DNA of 10,001 nt from Candidatus Pelagibacter sp. (GCA_028224115.1 JAOIVP010000019.1:1-10001), one strand, 5' to 3'; positions 1 to 6,693 are shown, numbered from the stretch's first letter. Made by a program: numbers and translations. The notes: generated by a model from the letters alone, not told the origin.

Positions 1-272
1 AAAATGGAAAAATATATTCACCAATTAATAAATTTTATAAGGGAATTACTTATAACTTTTTTAAATCAAAAATTAAAAAGATTATCAATAGAGACATAAT
101 GATTAATTCTCTGAAAGAATTTGAGGAAATTATTCTGATAGGTTCTGGAAAGGGAGTTGCATCTGTCAAATCAATTGATCAAATTAAATGGAAACGAAAA
201 AGTTTGAAATATTATAATGTTCTCTTAAAACACTACAAATCAGCAATAAACAATTGCCCAACGTACAATTAA
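1..272 (+). CDS. Class IV PLP aminotransferase / aminodeoxychorismate lyase-like protein, 3' end only
   Basis: Codons run from base 3 to a TAA at 270-272, giving about 89 C-terminal residues; the start lies before the window. The visible part carries NGKIYSP, KGITYNFF and then LIGSGKGVASVKSIDQIKW, followed by a basic, Tyr-rich tail. This order resembles the C-terminal half of fold-type IV PLP enzymes (branched-chain aminotransferase, D-amino acid aminotransferase, PabC), where a G-[ST]-G-x-G turn followed by a V-x-x-I stretch closes the cofactor site. The catalytic lysine is upstream and not visible. PabC (4-amino-4-deoxychorismate to p-aminobenzoate, folate synthesis) is the likeliest specific role, but a branched-chain or D-amino acid transaminase cannot be excluded. 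It ends 3 bases before the HIT gene, so the two are probably co-transcribed. The frame and family are fairly sure; the substrate is not. Confidence 0.7.
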   Translation, partial: NGKIYSPINKFYKGITYNFFKSKIKKIINRDIMINSLKEFEEIILIGSGKGVASVKSIDQIKWKRKSLKYYNVLLKHYKSAINNCPTYN

Positions 273-275
273 TTA

Positions 276-674
276 ATGAGAGATCCTAATAATCCTTGCT
301 TATTTTGTAATTCAAAAATTAGTGGTATAGCCCATGAAAACGATTTGGCTTACGCAAGTTATGACACGTATCCTGTGTCTGAGTTTCATTGCCTAATAAT
401 TCCAAAAAGACATGTAATAGATTACTTTGAGTTAACAGATGAGGAGTTAGTTGCTTGTAATGATTTAATTAAGTTAATTAAAGAAGAGGTCTTATTTAAA
501 GACAAAAATGTGAAGGCTTTTAATATTGGAACAAATGCAGGAAAAATTGCTGGTCAATCAATAATGCATTGTCATATTCATTTGATTCCAAGAAGAGAAG
601 GTGACGTTGAAAACCCTCAAGGTGGTGTTAGATCGGTCATACCCCAAAAACAACATTATAAACGGAAAATCTAA
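276..674 (+). CDS. HIT (histidine triad) family nucleotide hydrolase/transferase
   Basis: A 132-residue soluble protein of normal length for a bacterial HIT protein. The histidine triad is HCHIHLI at residues 98-104 (His98, His100, His102), matching H-x-H-x-H-x-x; the middle histidine is the expected nucleophile that forms a nucleotidyl intermediate. An N-terminal CLFC pair (Cys8, Cys11), His46 in IPKRH and the triad region fit the zinc site of this branch. The IPKRH strand and the C-terminal GGVRSVIPQKQ are typical of COG0537 proteins. Family members hydrolyse AMP-X compounds (Ap4A, adenosine phosphoramidate), and some act on adenylylsulfate. No good ribosome binding site precedes the ATG, which sits 3 bases after the previous stop, as expected for coupled translation. 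It is the gene immediately upstream of aprMBA on the same strand but is separated by 109 bases with a probable promoter. The family is sure; the substrate is unknown. Confidence 0.92.
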   Translation: MRDPNNPCLFCNSKISGIAHENDLAYASYDTYPVSEFHCLIIPKRHVIDYFELTDEELVACNDLIKLIKEEVLFKDKNVKAFNIGTNAGKIAGQSIMHCHIHLIPRREGDVENPQGGVRSVIPQKQHYKRKI

Positions 675-699
675 ATTATAGGTTGTTATTAAAGACAAA

Positions 700-728
700 T
701 TGACCAATTCTTAGGGTTGAACTATAGA
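700..728 (+). promoter_or_regulatory. Probable sigma70-type promoter of the apr operon
   Basis: TTGACC at 700-705 and TATAGA at 723-728 are separated by exactly 17 bases. This predicts transcription starting near 735, about 50 bases before the aprM ATG. The -35 box matches 5 of 6 consensus bases; the -10 matches TATA only. A second AT-rich box, TATAAA at 761-766, lacks a convincing -35 and lies too close to the ribosome binding site. A short inverted repeat, AATTG-AC-CAATT (698-709), overlaps the -35 box. Predicted by eye in AT-rich DNA. Confidence 0.5.
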
Positions 729-737
729 ATTATCTAG

Positions 738-755
738 ATTAGAAAACTTTCTAAT
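738..755. promoter_or_regulatory. 18-bp inverted repeat, candidate operator upstream of aprM
   Basis: ATTAGAAA-AC-TTTCTAAT has two perfect 8-base arms around a 2-base centre. The centre is too small for a stable RNA hairpin and no T-run follows, so a protein-binding dyad is more likely than a terminator. It lies roughly at +3 to +20 relative to the predicted start of apr transcription, a position typical for a repressor. Arm symmetry is directly visible; the operator role is inference. Confidence 0.4.
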
Positions 756-774
756 TTTACTATAAATTTTACAT

Positions 775-780
775 AAAGGT
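775..780 (+). promoter_or_regulatory. Ribosome binding site of aprM
   Basis: AAAGGT ends 3 bases before the ATG at 784. The purine core (AAAGG) is a recognisable but closely spaced Shine-Dalgarno sequence, and it supports this start for aprM. Confidence 0.5.
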
Positions 781-783
781 AAC

Positions 784-1578
784 ATGTTAGGAACAAATCC
801 ATTTTCTATTTTAGCTGAAACAGTTTCACCGTTTGCAATGCAAAGCTTTATAATTGCTATGATTGTATTGATCGCTTTAGGTACAATTATTCAAATGATC
901 CATCACAAGAATATCACTTATTTTTTTAACAATGCAAAAAAAGCAAAACTACAAGCAACTAGAGAAGTAGGTGCTGGAGAAAAAGCTTCAATAATTGCAA
1001 AAACAACTATTGTTGATATTGGAACTACAGCAGAGCTTGGATTTGGAAAGAGAAGACTTTCACATGTACTAGGCATGTATGGTACTATTATTTTTTGGGT
1101 TTCATCAGCAATGTTGGTATTTTGTTACACTGGAACTGACAAAGCTTCATCAGTTACATGGTCTACATTATGGCACGTTGGAGCAATATTAACATGTGTA
1201 GGTGGATATTGGTTTTGGTTTTTTTTAAGAGTTGATGTATCTGCAGAAGCTCATCCTTGGTATAGAATTATTAAAGCAGATTTATTTGTTTTAGCATTAT
1301 TAGCATGCTCAACATTTGGTTTAGCTTGGTCATACACACAATTTAATGGTCAGACAGGACTTTCATTTTTATTTTTAGCTTTATTTGTTCTTTCAAATTT
1401 AGTTTTATTTGGTGGAGTTTACTGGTCTAAATTTGCGCACATGTTTTACAAACCTGGTGCAGCAATACAAAAAAATCTTGCAGAAGCTGATGGATCAAGA
1501 GATAATTTACCTCCACCAGCAGATGCACCTGAACAATTTGGTTTAGGTATTAAAAGAGAACAACCTAAACATTATTAA
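784..1578 (+). CDS. aprM: AprM, membrane anchor of adenylylsulfate reductase
   Basis: A 264-residue integral membrane protein placed directly before aprBA, the aprMBA order known from sulfur-oxidising bacteria, where AprM is proposed to attach the AprBA heterodimer to the membrane and pass electrons to quinone. Five hydrophobic spans are visible, at about residues 20-40, 96-115, 127-149, 166-184 and 191-214. A polar 50-residue loop follows the first span, and a Pro-rich charged tail (about 240-264, with NLPPPADAPEQ) follows the last. Histidines at the membrane edges (His94, His131, His157, His219) and the segment SKFAHMFYKP near 215-224 recall NarI/DsrM-type quinone-interacting subunits and could bind haem, though haem has not been inferred from a full motif. 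The ATG at 784 follows an AAAGG site. The aprB start lies 33 bases downstream. The product is well supported by context; the electron route is inference. Confidence 0.9.
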   Translation: MLGTNPFSILAETVSPFAMQSFIIAMIVLIALGTIIQMIHHKNITYFFNNAKKAKLQATREVGAGEKASIIAKTTIVDIGTTAELGFGKRRLSHVLGMYGTIIFWVSSAMLVFCYTGTDKASSVTWSTLWHVGAILTCVGGYWFWFFLRVDVSAEAHPWYRIIKADLFVLALLACSTFGLAWSYTQFNGQTGLSFLFLALFVLSNLVLFGGVYWSKFAHMFYKPGAAIQKNLAEADGSRDNLPPPADAPEQFGLGIKREQPKHY

Positions 1579-1595
1579 TTATGAAAATTTTAAAT

Positions 1596-1601
1596 AAGGA
1601 G
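1596..1601 (+). promoter_or_regulatory. Strong Shine-Dalgarno site of aprB
   Basis: AAGGAG lies 10 bases before the ATG at 1612. It is one of the few consensus-quality ribosome binding sites in this window and fixes the aprB start. An equally good AAGGAG at 2066-2071 inside the aprB end serves aprA, so the two subunits appear to be translated at matched high levels. Confidence 0.8.
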
Positions 1602-1611
1602 AATAGATAAT

Positions 1612-2082
1612 ATGTCAACATTTGTATACATGACTAGATGTGATGGCTGTGGTCATTGCGTAGATATTTGCCCATCAGATATAATGCACATTGATGAAAA
1701 TATTAGACGTGCAAAAAATATTGAACCTAATTTTTGTTGGGAGTGTTACTCTTGTGTAAAAGCTTGCCCTAATCATGCTATTGATGTTAGAGGATATGCT
1801 GATTTTGCTCCTATGGGACACAGTGTTAGAGTTAGAAGAGAAGAGGAAAAAGGAACTATTTCTTGGAAAATTAAATTCAGAAATGGAACTACAAAAGATT
1901 TTGTTTCTCCAATTACAACGAAACCGTGGGGTAAATTTATTCCTAAACTAGCTGATGGAGAAAAACCTAATCAAGGTGAAATTAATTCTCAAAGATTGTA
2001 CACAGAACCAGAAGGTCTTAATATTGATGGAGAGTTACCTGTTGTTCCAAAGGACTCGTTTAAAAAAGGAGTTTACTACTAA
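1612..2082 (+). CDS. aprB: Adenylylsulfate reductase, beta (iron-sulfur) subunit
   Basis: A 156-residue electron-transfer subunit of dissimilatory APS reductase, which carries electrons between the FAD of AprA and the membrane acceptor. Two [4Fe-4S] clusters are evident in the N-terminal ferredoxin domain: Cys10, Cys13, Cys16, Cys20 (CDGCGHCVDIC) and Cys42, Cys45, Cys48, Cys52 (CWECYSCVKAC). The second set contains the WECYSC stretch typical of AprB. Residues after about 60 form the AprB-specific beta domain and extended tail that wraps AprA, ending in KKGVYY. Length is in the normal range (about 150-165). The TAA stop overlaps the aprA ATG by one base (TAATG), so translation is coupled. The absence of dsr genes and the surrounding sulfite-producing enzymes suggest the oxidative direction (sulfite + AMP to APS). 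Confidence 0.97.
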   Translation: MSTFVYMTRCDGCGHCVDICPSDIMHIDENIRRAKNIEPNFCWECYSCVKACPNHAIDVRGYADFAPMGHSVRVRREEEKGTISWKIKFRNGTTKDFVSPITTKPWGKFIPKLADGEKPNQGEINSQRLYTEPEGLNIDGELPVVPKDSFKKGVYY

Positions 2083-3941
2083 TGGCTAAACATAAAACAC
2101 ATTACGAAGATTGTGATGTTCTAGTTGTTGGTGGTGGTATGGCTGGAACTGGTGCTACTTTTGAAGCTAGACACTGGGGAAGAGACATGAAAATTATTTG
2201 TGTTGAAAAAGCAAATATCGATAGAAGTGGAGCTGTTGCTCAAGGTCTTTATGCAATCAACTGTTACATGGGAATGCAGTGGGGTGAAAATCAACCTGAA
2301 GACCATGTAAGATATGCAAGAAATGATCTAATGGGAATGGTTAGAGAAGATTTAGGTTATGATATGGCACGTCACGTAGACTCAACAGTTCATATGTTTG
2401 ATGAATGGGGTCTTCCGATGATGAAAAATGAAGAAACTGGTAGATACCTTAGAGAAGGTAAATGGCAGATCATGATTCATGGTGAAAGTTACAAGCCAAT
2501 CGTTGCAGAGGCTGCAAAAAAGTCAGCTGATAAAATTTATAACAGAATTATGATTACTCATCTATTAATGGATGAGGCTCAAGAAAACAGAGTAGGTGGT
2601 GCTGTTGGATTTAATATGAGAACTGGTGATTTCCATGTGTTTAGAGCCAAAGCTGTAATTGTTGCAGCTGGTGGAGCTTCTCACATATTCAAACCAAGAG
2701 CTGTTGGTGAAGGAATGGGAAGAACTTGGTATGCACCTTGGAGTAATGGTTCAGCTTATGCTTTACCGATTGCAGCAGGAGCTAAGATGACACAAATGGA
2801 AAACAGAATTGTATTATGTAGATTTAAAGATGGATATGGACCCGTTGGTGCATATTTCTTGCACTTAAAAACTTATACTCAAAATGCTAATGGTGAAAAT
2901 TATGAGAAAAAATGGTACGACCAAACTAAAGAGTTAGTAGGTGAATACATTGATCATCACCCAACTCCAACTTGTTTAAGAAATCATGCATTTATTCAAG
3001 AAACTATGGCAGGTGGTGGACCAATTCACATGGTTACAACTGAGGCATTCCAGGACCCACATCTAGAAACTGTTGGTTGGGAAAATTTTTTAGGTATGAC
3101 TGTTGGTCAAGCTGTTGTTTGGGCATCTCAAAATATCGATCCAAAATACACAAATCCAGAATTAACTACATCAGAGCCATATGTAATGGGTTCACATGCT
3201 ACATGTTCAGGAGCTTGGGTTAGTGGTCCAGAAGATTTATCTCCTCCAGAATATTTCTGGGGATATAACAGAATGCTTACAATTGATGGATTGTTTGGAG
3301 CAGGTGATACAGTTGGTGGAAGTGCTCATAAATTTTCATCAGGCTCATTTACTGAAGGTAGATTAGCTGCAAAAGCTGCGGTTAAATATATTGAAGATAA
3401 AAAGGCTGAAGGTTTAAAAGTCTCTGATAAGCAATGTGATGATTTTAAAACTAAAGTCTATAAACCGCTTGAAACATATACAGTTGCTCAAAATGAAATT
3501 ACGGGAGGAACAGTATCTCCAAGCTACATTTCACCAATTCAAGGATTACAGCGTCTACAAAGAATTATGGACGAATATGTTGGTGGTATTGCTACCAATT
3601 ACATGACAAATGCTAATATGCTTAAAAGAGGTTTGGAGCTTTTAGCTTGGTTAGAGGAAGATTTAGAAAATGTTGGTGCTGAGGATTATCATCAACTAAT
3701 GAGAGCTTGGGAGCTTAAACATAGAGCTTTAACTTCTCAGTGTGTAACAGAACATACTATGTTCAGAGAAGAAACTAGATGGCCAGGATACTACTATAGA
3801 GGCGATCATATGAAACTTGATGATGACAACTGGCATTGTTTAACAGTTTCTAGAAGAGATCCTAAAACTGGCAAATTTAGTATGGAGAAAGTTCCTGTCT
3901 ACCATATCGTGGATGAGAACGAGAAGAAAAAAGCTTCGTAG
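2082..3941 (+). CDS. aprA: Adenylylsulfate reductase, alpha (FAD) subunit
   Basis: A 619-residue flavoprotein of the fumarate reductase/succinate dehydrogenase superfamily and the catalytic subunit of APS reductase (APS + 2 e- <=> sulfite + AMP), cytoplasmic and membrane-attached through AprB/AprM. The N-terminus has the dinucleotide-binding turn VVGGGMAGTG (residues 15-24) and the FAD-contact stretch RSGAVAQGLYAIN (48-60). Family-typical active-site segments follow: ENRIVLCRFKDGYGPVGA (240-257), NHAFIQETMAGGGP (301-314), GSHATCSGAW (370-379, with His372 a likely catalytic residue) and HKFSSGSFTEGR near the FAD C-terminal lobe. Length is normal for AprA and no frame break is seen. The AAGGAG at 2066-2071 is 10 bases from the ATG. 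This lineage cannot be assigned to a sulfate reducer: neighbours are sulfonate C-S lyases and exporters, which favours sulfite oxidation. Confidence 0.97.
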   Translation: MAKHKTHYEDCDVLVVGGGMAGTGATFEARHWGRDMKIICVEKANIDRSGAVAQGLYAINCYMGMQWGENQPEDHVRYARNDLMGMVREDLGYDMARHVDSTVHMFDEWGLPMMKNEETGRYLREGKWQIMIHGESYKPIVAEAAKKSADKIYNRIMITHLLMDEAQENRVGGAVGFNMRTGDFHVFRAKAVIVAAGGASHIFKPRAVGEGMGRTWYAPWSNGSAYALPIAAGAKMTQMENRIVLCRFKDGYGPVGAYFLHLKTYTQNANGENYEKKWYDQTKELVGEYIDHHPTPTCLRNHAFIQETMAGGGPIHMVTTEAFQDPHLETVGWENFLGMTVGQAVVWASQNIDPKYTNPELTTSEPYVMGSHATCSGAWVSGPEDLSPPEYFWGYNRMLTIDGLFGAGDTVGGSAHKFSSGSFTEGRLAAKAAVKYIEDKKAEGLKVSDKQCDDFKTKVYKPLETYTVAQNEITGGTVSPSYISPIQGLQRLQRIMDEYVGGIATNYMTNANMLKRGLELLAWLEEDLENVGAEDYHQLMRAWELKHRALTSQCVTEHTMFREETRWPGYYYRGDHMKLDDDNWHCLTVSRRDPKTGKFSMEKVPVYHIVDENEKKKAS

Positions 3942-3962
3942 TTAAATTTTAAGTAAATATTT

Positions 3963-4313
3963 ATGGATATATTGTCAATGAAAGACGATGAGGTTTATGC
4001 AATTGCTAAACCTATTTGGGATAATTTAGTTAGATCATCAAATCTTAAGGATTATGGTGGTTTCACTAAAGATTTTTCAACACAAATGTTATTTGGAGCC
4101 AATGAAGTTGAGCTTGGTAAACAGTGGGCTAATAACAAGATAATAACTAATTTAAAGGAAACTTTTGAGCCATTTGGATGCCTTAGAAGAGGCCTTCATG
4201 TTACTGTTCTTATAAAGCAGACTAATAAAGAAATTTCTGGAGAGTTTTTAGGTAGACTTGTTCTAGGTGTTGAAGATGATGTTGTTAAAGTTTTTGGAGC
4301 AACCATCTACTAA
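3963..4313 (+). CDS. Unrecognised 116-residue protein downstream of aprA
   Basis: I do not recognise this family. It starts 21 bases after aprA on the same strand, so it is probably part of the apr transcript. The protein is soluble, with one cysteine (in PFGCLRRG, about residue 73) and no signal peptide or membrane span. The first half looks helical (EVYAIAKPIWDNLV and NEVELGKQWANNKIITNLKE); the second half reads as successive beta strands (LHVTVLIKQ, GEFLGRLVLGVE, VVKVFGATIY). A helices-then-curved-sheet order resembles the NTF2-like fold, but that is a guess from pattern only. No consensus ribosome binding site is visible before the ATG at 3963; an alternative ATG lies at codon 6. Codon use and AT content match its neighbours. 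The coding call is firm because the reading frame is long, intact and adjacent; function is open, with an accessory role in APS reductase or sulfite handling suggested only by position. Confidence 0.8.
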   Translation: MDILSMKDDEVYAIAKPIWDNLVRSSNLKDYGGFTKDFSTQMLFGANEVELGKQWANNKIITNLKETFEPFGCLRRGLHVTVLIKQTNKEISGEFLGRLVLGVEDDVVKVFGATIY

Positions 4314-4358
4314 ATAAAAAAATATAAAAATTTAAATATTTATTTGACAAATATCGTC

Positions 4359-4514
4359 ATGGGTGTATTGACGGTTCAAATGCTATTTTCTAACGTAAAA
4401 ATCATAAATAAAATCTCAAATCTTAAATCTGCTTTCATTAAAACTGGCATAGTTATTAGTTTAGCTGTGTATTGGGGTGTAATTTTAGTTGGAACTTTTA
4501 TCACATTTAACTAA
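4359..4514 (+). CDS. Probable small single-span membrane protein (51 residues)
   Basis: A short reading frame from ATG 4359 to TAA 4512-4514 fills the gap between the 116-residue gene and tauE. It encodes a basic, amphipathic N-terminal part (FSNVKIINKISNLKSAFIK, residues 10-28) followed by one strong hydrophobic span at about 29-50 (TGIVISLAVYWGVILVGTFI). An Asn ends the chain two residues later, giving a likely N-in, C-out topology by the positive-inside rule. There is no ribosome binding site; an in-frame TTG at 4344 and a second ATG at 4380 (codon 8) are alternative starts. I know of no family. The well-formed basic-then-hydrophobic layout and the tight fit between same-strand genes argue for a real gene, but at this size chance cannot be ruled out. 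Confidence 0.5.
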   Translation: MGVLTVQMLFSNVKIINKISNLKSAFIKTGIVISLAVYWGVILVGTFITFN

Positions 4515-4543
4515 GTTGTTTTTTAACAGCTTTTAATTTTTTT
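4514..4543 (+). terminator. Possible weak intrinsic terminator before tauE
   Basis: AGTTGTT (4514-4520) and AACAGCT (4525-4531) can pair as a 7-bp stem (one G-U) around a TTTT loop, followed by a T-rich run to 4543. The arrangement is that of a Rho-independent terminator, but the stem holds few G-C pairs and should be weak. It overlaps the stop of the 51-residue frame and touches the tauE ATG, leaving no room for a tauE promoter in between, so partial readthrough is probable. Confidence 0.4.
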
Positions 4544-5623
4544 ATGGAAGTATTTCTACCGATAGCTCAGGTTTTTGTTAACCCAATCGAAATACTTTTA
4601 TTAAGTGCAATAGTTGGAATTCTTTCAGGTTTATTTGGTGTTGGTGGTGGTTTTTTAATGACACCTTTTTTAATTTTTTTAGGGGTTCCCCCAGCTTATG
4701 CTGTAGCAAATGAGGCTAATAATATTTTAGCTACATCTGTTTCAGGATCTACAACTCATTATCTAAAAAATACTTTAGATTATAAAATGGGTTTTATGAT
4801 TGTTATAGGAGGAACAATAGGAACAGCACTTGGAATTTACACATTCTCATATTTTAAAGGGATAGGAAAAATAGATACAGTCATCTCATTAGCCTATATG
4901 TATATATTAGCAATAATTGGTACGTTGATGCTTGTTGAAAGTCTTAGAGAGATAGACAGGGCTAAAAGAAACATTATAGTTAAAAAAAAACTACATGTTC
5001 ATTACTGGATACATGGTCTTCCATTAAGAATGAGATTTCCAAAATCTAAATTATATGAAAGTATATTTACTCCAATTATAATAGGTTTACTTGTAGGATT
5101 TATTGCAGCTATTATGGGAATAGGCGGTGCTTTTATTTTAGTACCTGCAATGATTTATATTATTAAGATGCCAACAAGATTAGTTCCTGGAACTTCCTTG
5201 TTTGTAACTATTTTTGTAAGCGTCATAGTTACTTTTTTACATTCATTTAATTATGGCTCAATAGATTTATTATTAGTAGCGATGTTAGTTGTTGGCTCCA
5301 TTTTAGGAGTTCAAATAGGACAAAAACTAGGTGAAAAAATTGACAGTTCAGGACTTAGAGCGTTACTAGCAATCTTGCTATTATTTGTTGGTATAGCAAT
5401 TGCTTATGATACTTTTTTTGCAGAACAAGTTCAAAGAGAAATATCCAGCGTATCCAATTCAGATTTAAACTTTTTCTCAAAATTTATTCAAGAATTTTCA
5501 AATGATATGCCATTCTTTTATGGATTGTTTTCAATTATGTTTGCAGTTTTTTTAGGAGTTGGTGCAGCCTTTATTAGACGCTTTGTATCTGACTTTAAGA
5601 AAAAAATGTTAATGAAGTCTTAA
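4544..5623 (+). CDS. tauE: TauE/SafE family sulfite exporter
   Basis: A 359-residue polytopic membrane protein. The TauE/SafE family duplication is plain: SGLFGVGGGFLMTPFLIFLG (residues 28-47) is echoed by AAIMGIGGAFILVPAMIYII (188-207), each a G-x-G-G-x-F loop followed by a proline in the next span. EANNILATSVSG (57-68) and the PGTSLFVTIF stretch (215-224) are further family hallmarks. The central loop (about 135-175) is rich in Lys, Arg and His and probably cytoplasmic. The protein is longer than the usual 250-300 residues because of an extra amphipathic stretch and a final span (about 325-348). TauE-like proteins are proposed to export sulfite released during taurine and other sulfonate degradation, which fits the neighbours. 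No ribosome binding site precedes the ATG. The 3' end overlaps the oppositely oriented exporter by 4 bases. The family is sure; the exact anion is inferred. Confidence 0.9.
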   Translation: MEVFLPIAQVFVNPIEILLLSAIVGILSGLFGVGGGFLMTPFLIFLGVPPAYAVANEANNILATSVSGSTTHYLKNTLDYKMGFMIVIGGTIGTALGIYTFSYFKGIGKIDTVISLAYMYILAIIGTLMLVESLREIDRAKRNIIVKKKLHVHYWIHGLPLRMRFPKSKLYESIFTPIIIGLLVGFIAAIMGIGGAFILVPAMIYIIKMPTRLVPGTSLFVTIFVSVIVTFLHSFNYGSIDLLLVAMLVVGSILGVQIGQKLGEKIDSSGLRALLAILLLFVGIAIAYDTFFAEQVQREISSVSNSDLNFFSKFIQEFSNDMPFFYGLFSIMFAVFLGVGAAFIRRFVSDFKKKMLMKS

Positions 5624-6693
5624 CTTAAAAAATTTATATACAATTCTATTGTAAGAATACTAACCAATCCAACTGTAGCCATTCCTACAAAACCAACAAC
5701 AAATGGTTTGTAGCCCATATTTTTCAAATCTCTAAGATTTGTTGACAAACCAATAGCAGCCATAGCCATAGTTAAAAATATTTTTGATGAAGCTTTGATA
5801 TACTGAACAGTATTTATCCAAAATTCGTTATTTGTGCTTAAAAAAATTTGATCTCCTACATTTCTTAGAATGATCATTCCAACAAATCCTAATACAAAAT
5901 AAGGAAATATTGCCAATATCGAATAATTTTTACCCTTAGACTGACCTCTATTGTAAAGAAAAGCAAAAAGAGGGATCATTATCACAAGAAATGTATTTCT
6001 TATTAATTTAGTAACGGTTGCAACATTCATTGTTTCAGGACTGTTAAATTGTTGATCATAAATAAGTCCAGCAGCTGCCACCTGAGATGTTTCATGTATT
6101 GATGTACCTAAAAATAGACCAATAAAAGTTGGGTTTGCATCAAAATAAAAGTTAGCAAAATATGGATAAATAAGCATTGATAGTATTCCAAATACTGTAA
6201 TGTTAGCAATTGCATAAGATACTTCATTTTTTTTTGCACCAATTACTGGAGCTGTTGCCATGATTGCAGTTGTTCCACATACAGTACTACCAATTGAAAT
6301 TAAATAAGCCATCCTGGTAGGGATTTTTAGTTTTTTAACTAAAAGCTTAATTACTATTAGAACACTAACAATACATATAATAATTAACGGTATGGCTATT
6401 GCTCCAAATTCTAAAAATTCAAAAGGTTTTAACTGTATTCCTAAACAAATTATTCCAAGTTTTAAAATATATTTTTGAGTAAAGTCTAATCCTTTGATAA
6501 AACTTTCTCTCATTTTGAATACGTTTCCAAAAAACATACCAAATAAAATAGCAAACATTGCTGTAGAAATTGGACTTTTCTCATAACCTAAAAGTTCAAT
6601 TCCAAGAATGTTATTAAATCCTTGAGATAAAGTGTAAAGAACGAACGCTAAAACAATACCAGGTATTACTACCAGGTGCTGTTTGTAATGCAT
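5620..6693 (-). CDS. yeiH: YeiH/UPF0324 family putative sulfate (or sulfite) exporter
   Basis: A 357-residue inner-membrane protein with about ten hydrophobic spans and two inverted halves. Family signatures are GSTVCGTTAIMATAPVIGA (residues 135-153), GTSIHETSQVAAAG (196-209), NVATVTKLIRN (223-233) and AMAAIGLSTNLRDL (310-323). The family is annotated as putative sulfate exporters because members sit in sulfonate degradation clusters (for example with xsc); transport has not been well shown biochemically. Here it is the last gene of a suyA-suyB-yeiH unit, its ATG 17 bases after the suyB stop, so it is expected to be made together with sulfolactate cleavage and to remove sulfite or sulfate. 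No clear ribosome binding site precedes the ATG (complement of 6691-6693). Its stop overlaps the tauE stop by 4 bases in convergent orientation. The symbol follows the family name, not proven orthology. Confidence 0.88.
   Translation of the reverse strand: MHYKQHLVVIPGIVLAFVLYTLSQGFNNILGIELLGYEKSPISTAMFAILFGMFFGNVFKMRESFIKGLDFTQKYILKLGIICLGIQLKPFEFLEFGAIAIPLIIICIVSVLIVIKLLVKKLKIPTRMAYLISIGSTVCGTTAIMATAPVIGAKKNEVSYAIANITVFGILSMLIYPYFANFYFDANPTFIGLFLGTSIHETSQVAAAGLIYDQQFNSPETMNVATVTKLIRNTFLVIMIPLFAFLYNRGQSKGKNYSILAIFPYFVLGFVGMIILRNVGDQIFLSTNNEFWINTVQYIKASSKIFLTMAMAAIGLSTNLRDLKNMGYKPFVVGFVGMATVGLVSILTIELYINFLS

Noticed and set aside
4..99. Open frame from the ATG at base 4 to the TAA at 97
   Set aside because: It is the wrong frame of the aminotransferase-like gene; the frame from base 3 runs to 272 and carries the family motifs.
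2121..2306. 61-codon open frame on the minus strand inside aprA
   Set aside because: It lies opposite the FAD-binding region of aprA, is Ser/Thr/Phe-rich as expected for antisense of this AT-rich gene, and has no family match.
2082..3941. APS reductase working in sulfate respiration
   Set aside because: No dsrAB, qmo or sat is nearby; the aprMBA layout and the surrounding sulfite-releasing enzymes and exporters favour sulfite oxidation.
4344..4372. Perfect TTGACA box at 4344-4349 as a promoter for the 51-residue frame or tauE
   Set aside because: No acceptable -10 box lies 16-18 bases downstream, and the box would sit only 15 bases before the ATG at 4359. Probably chance.
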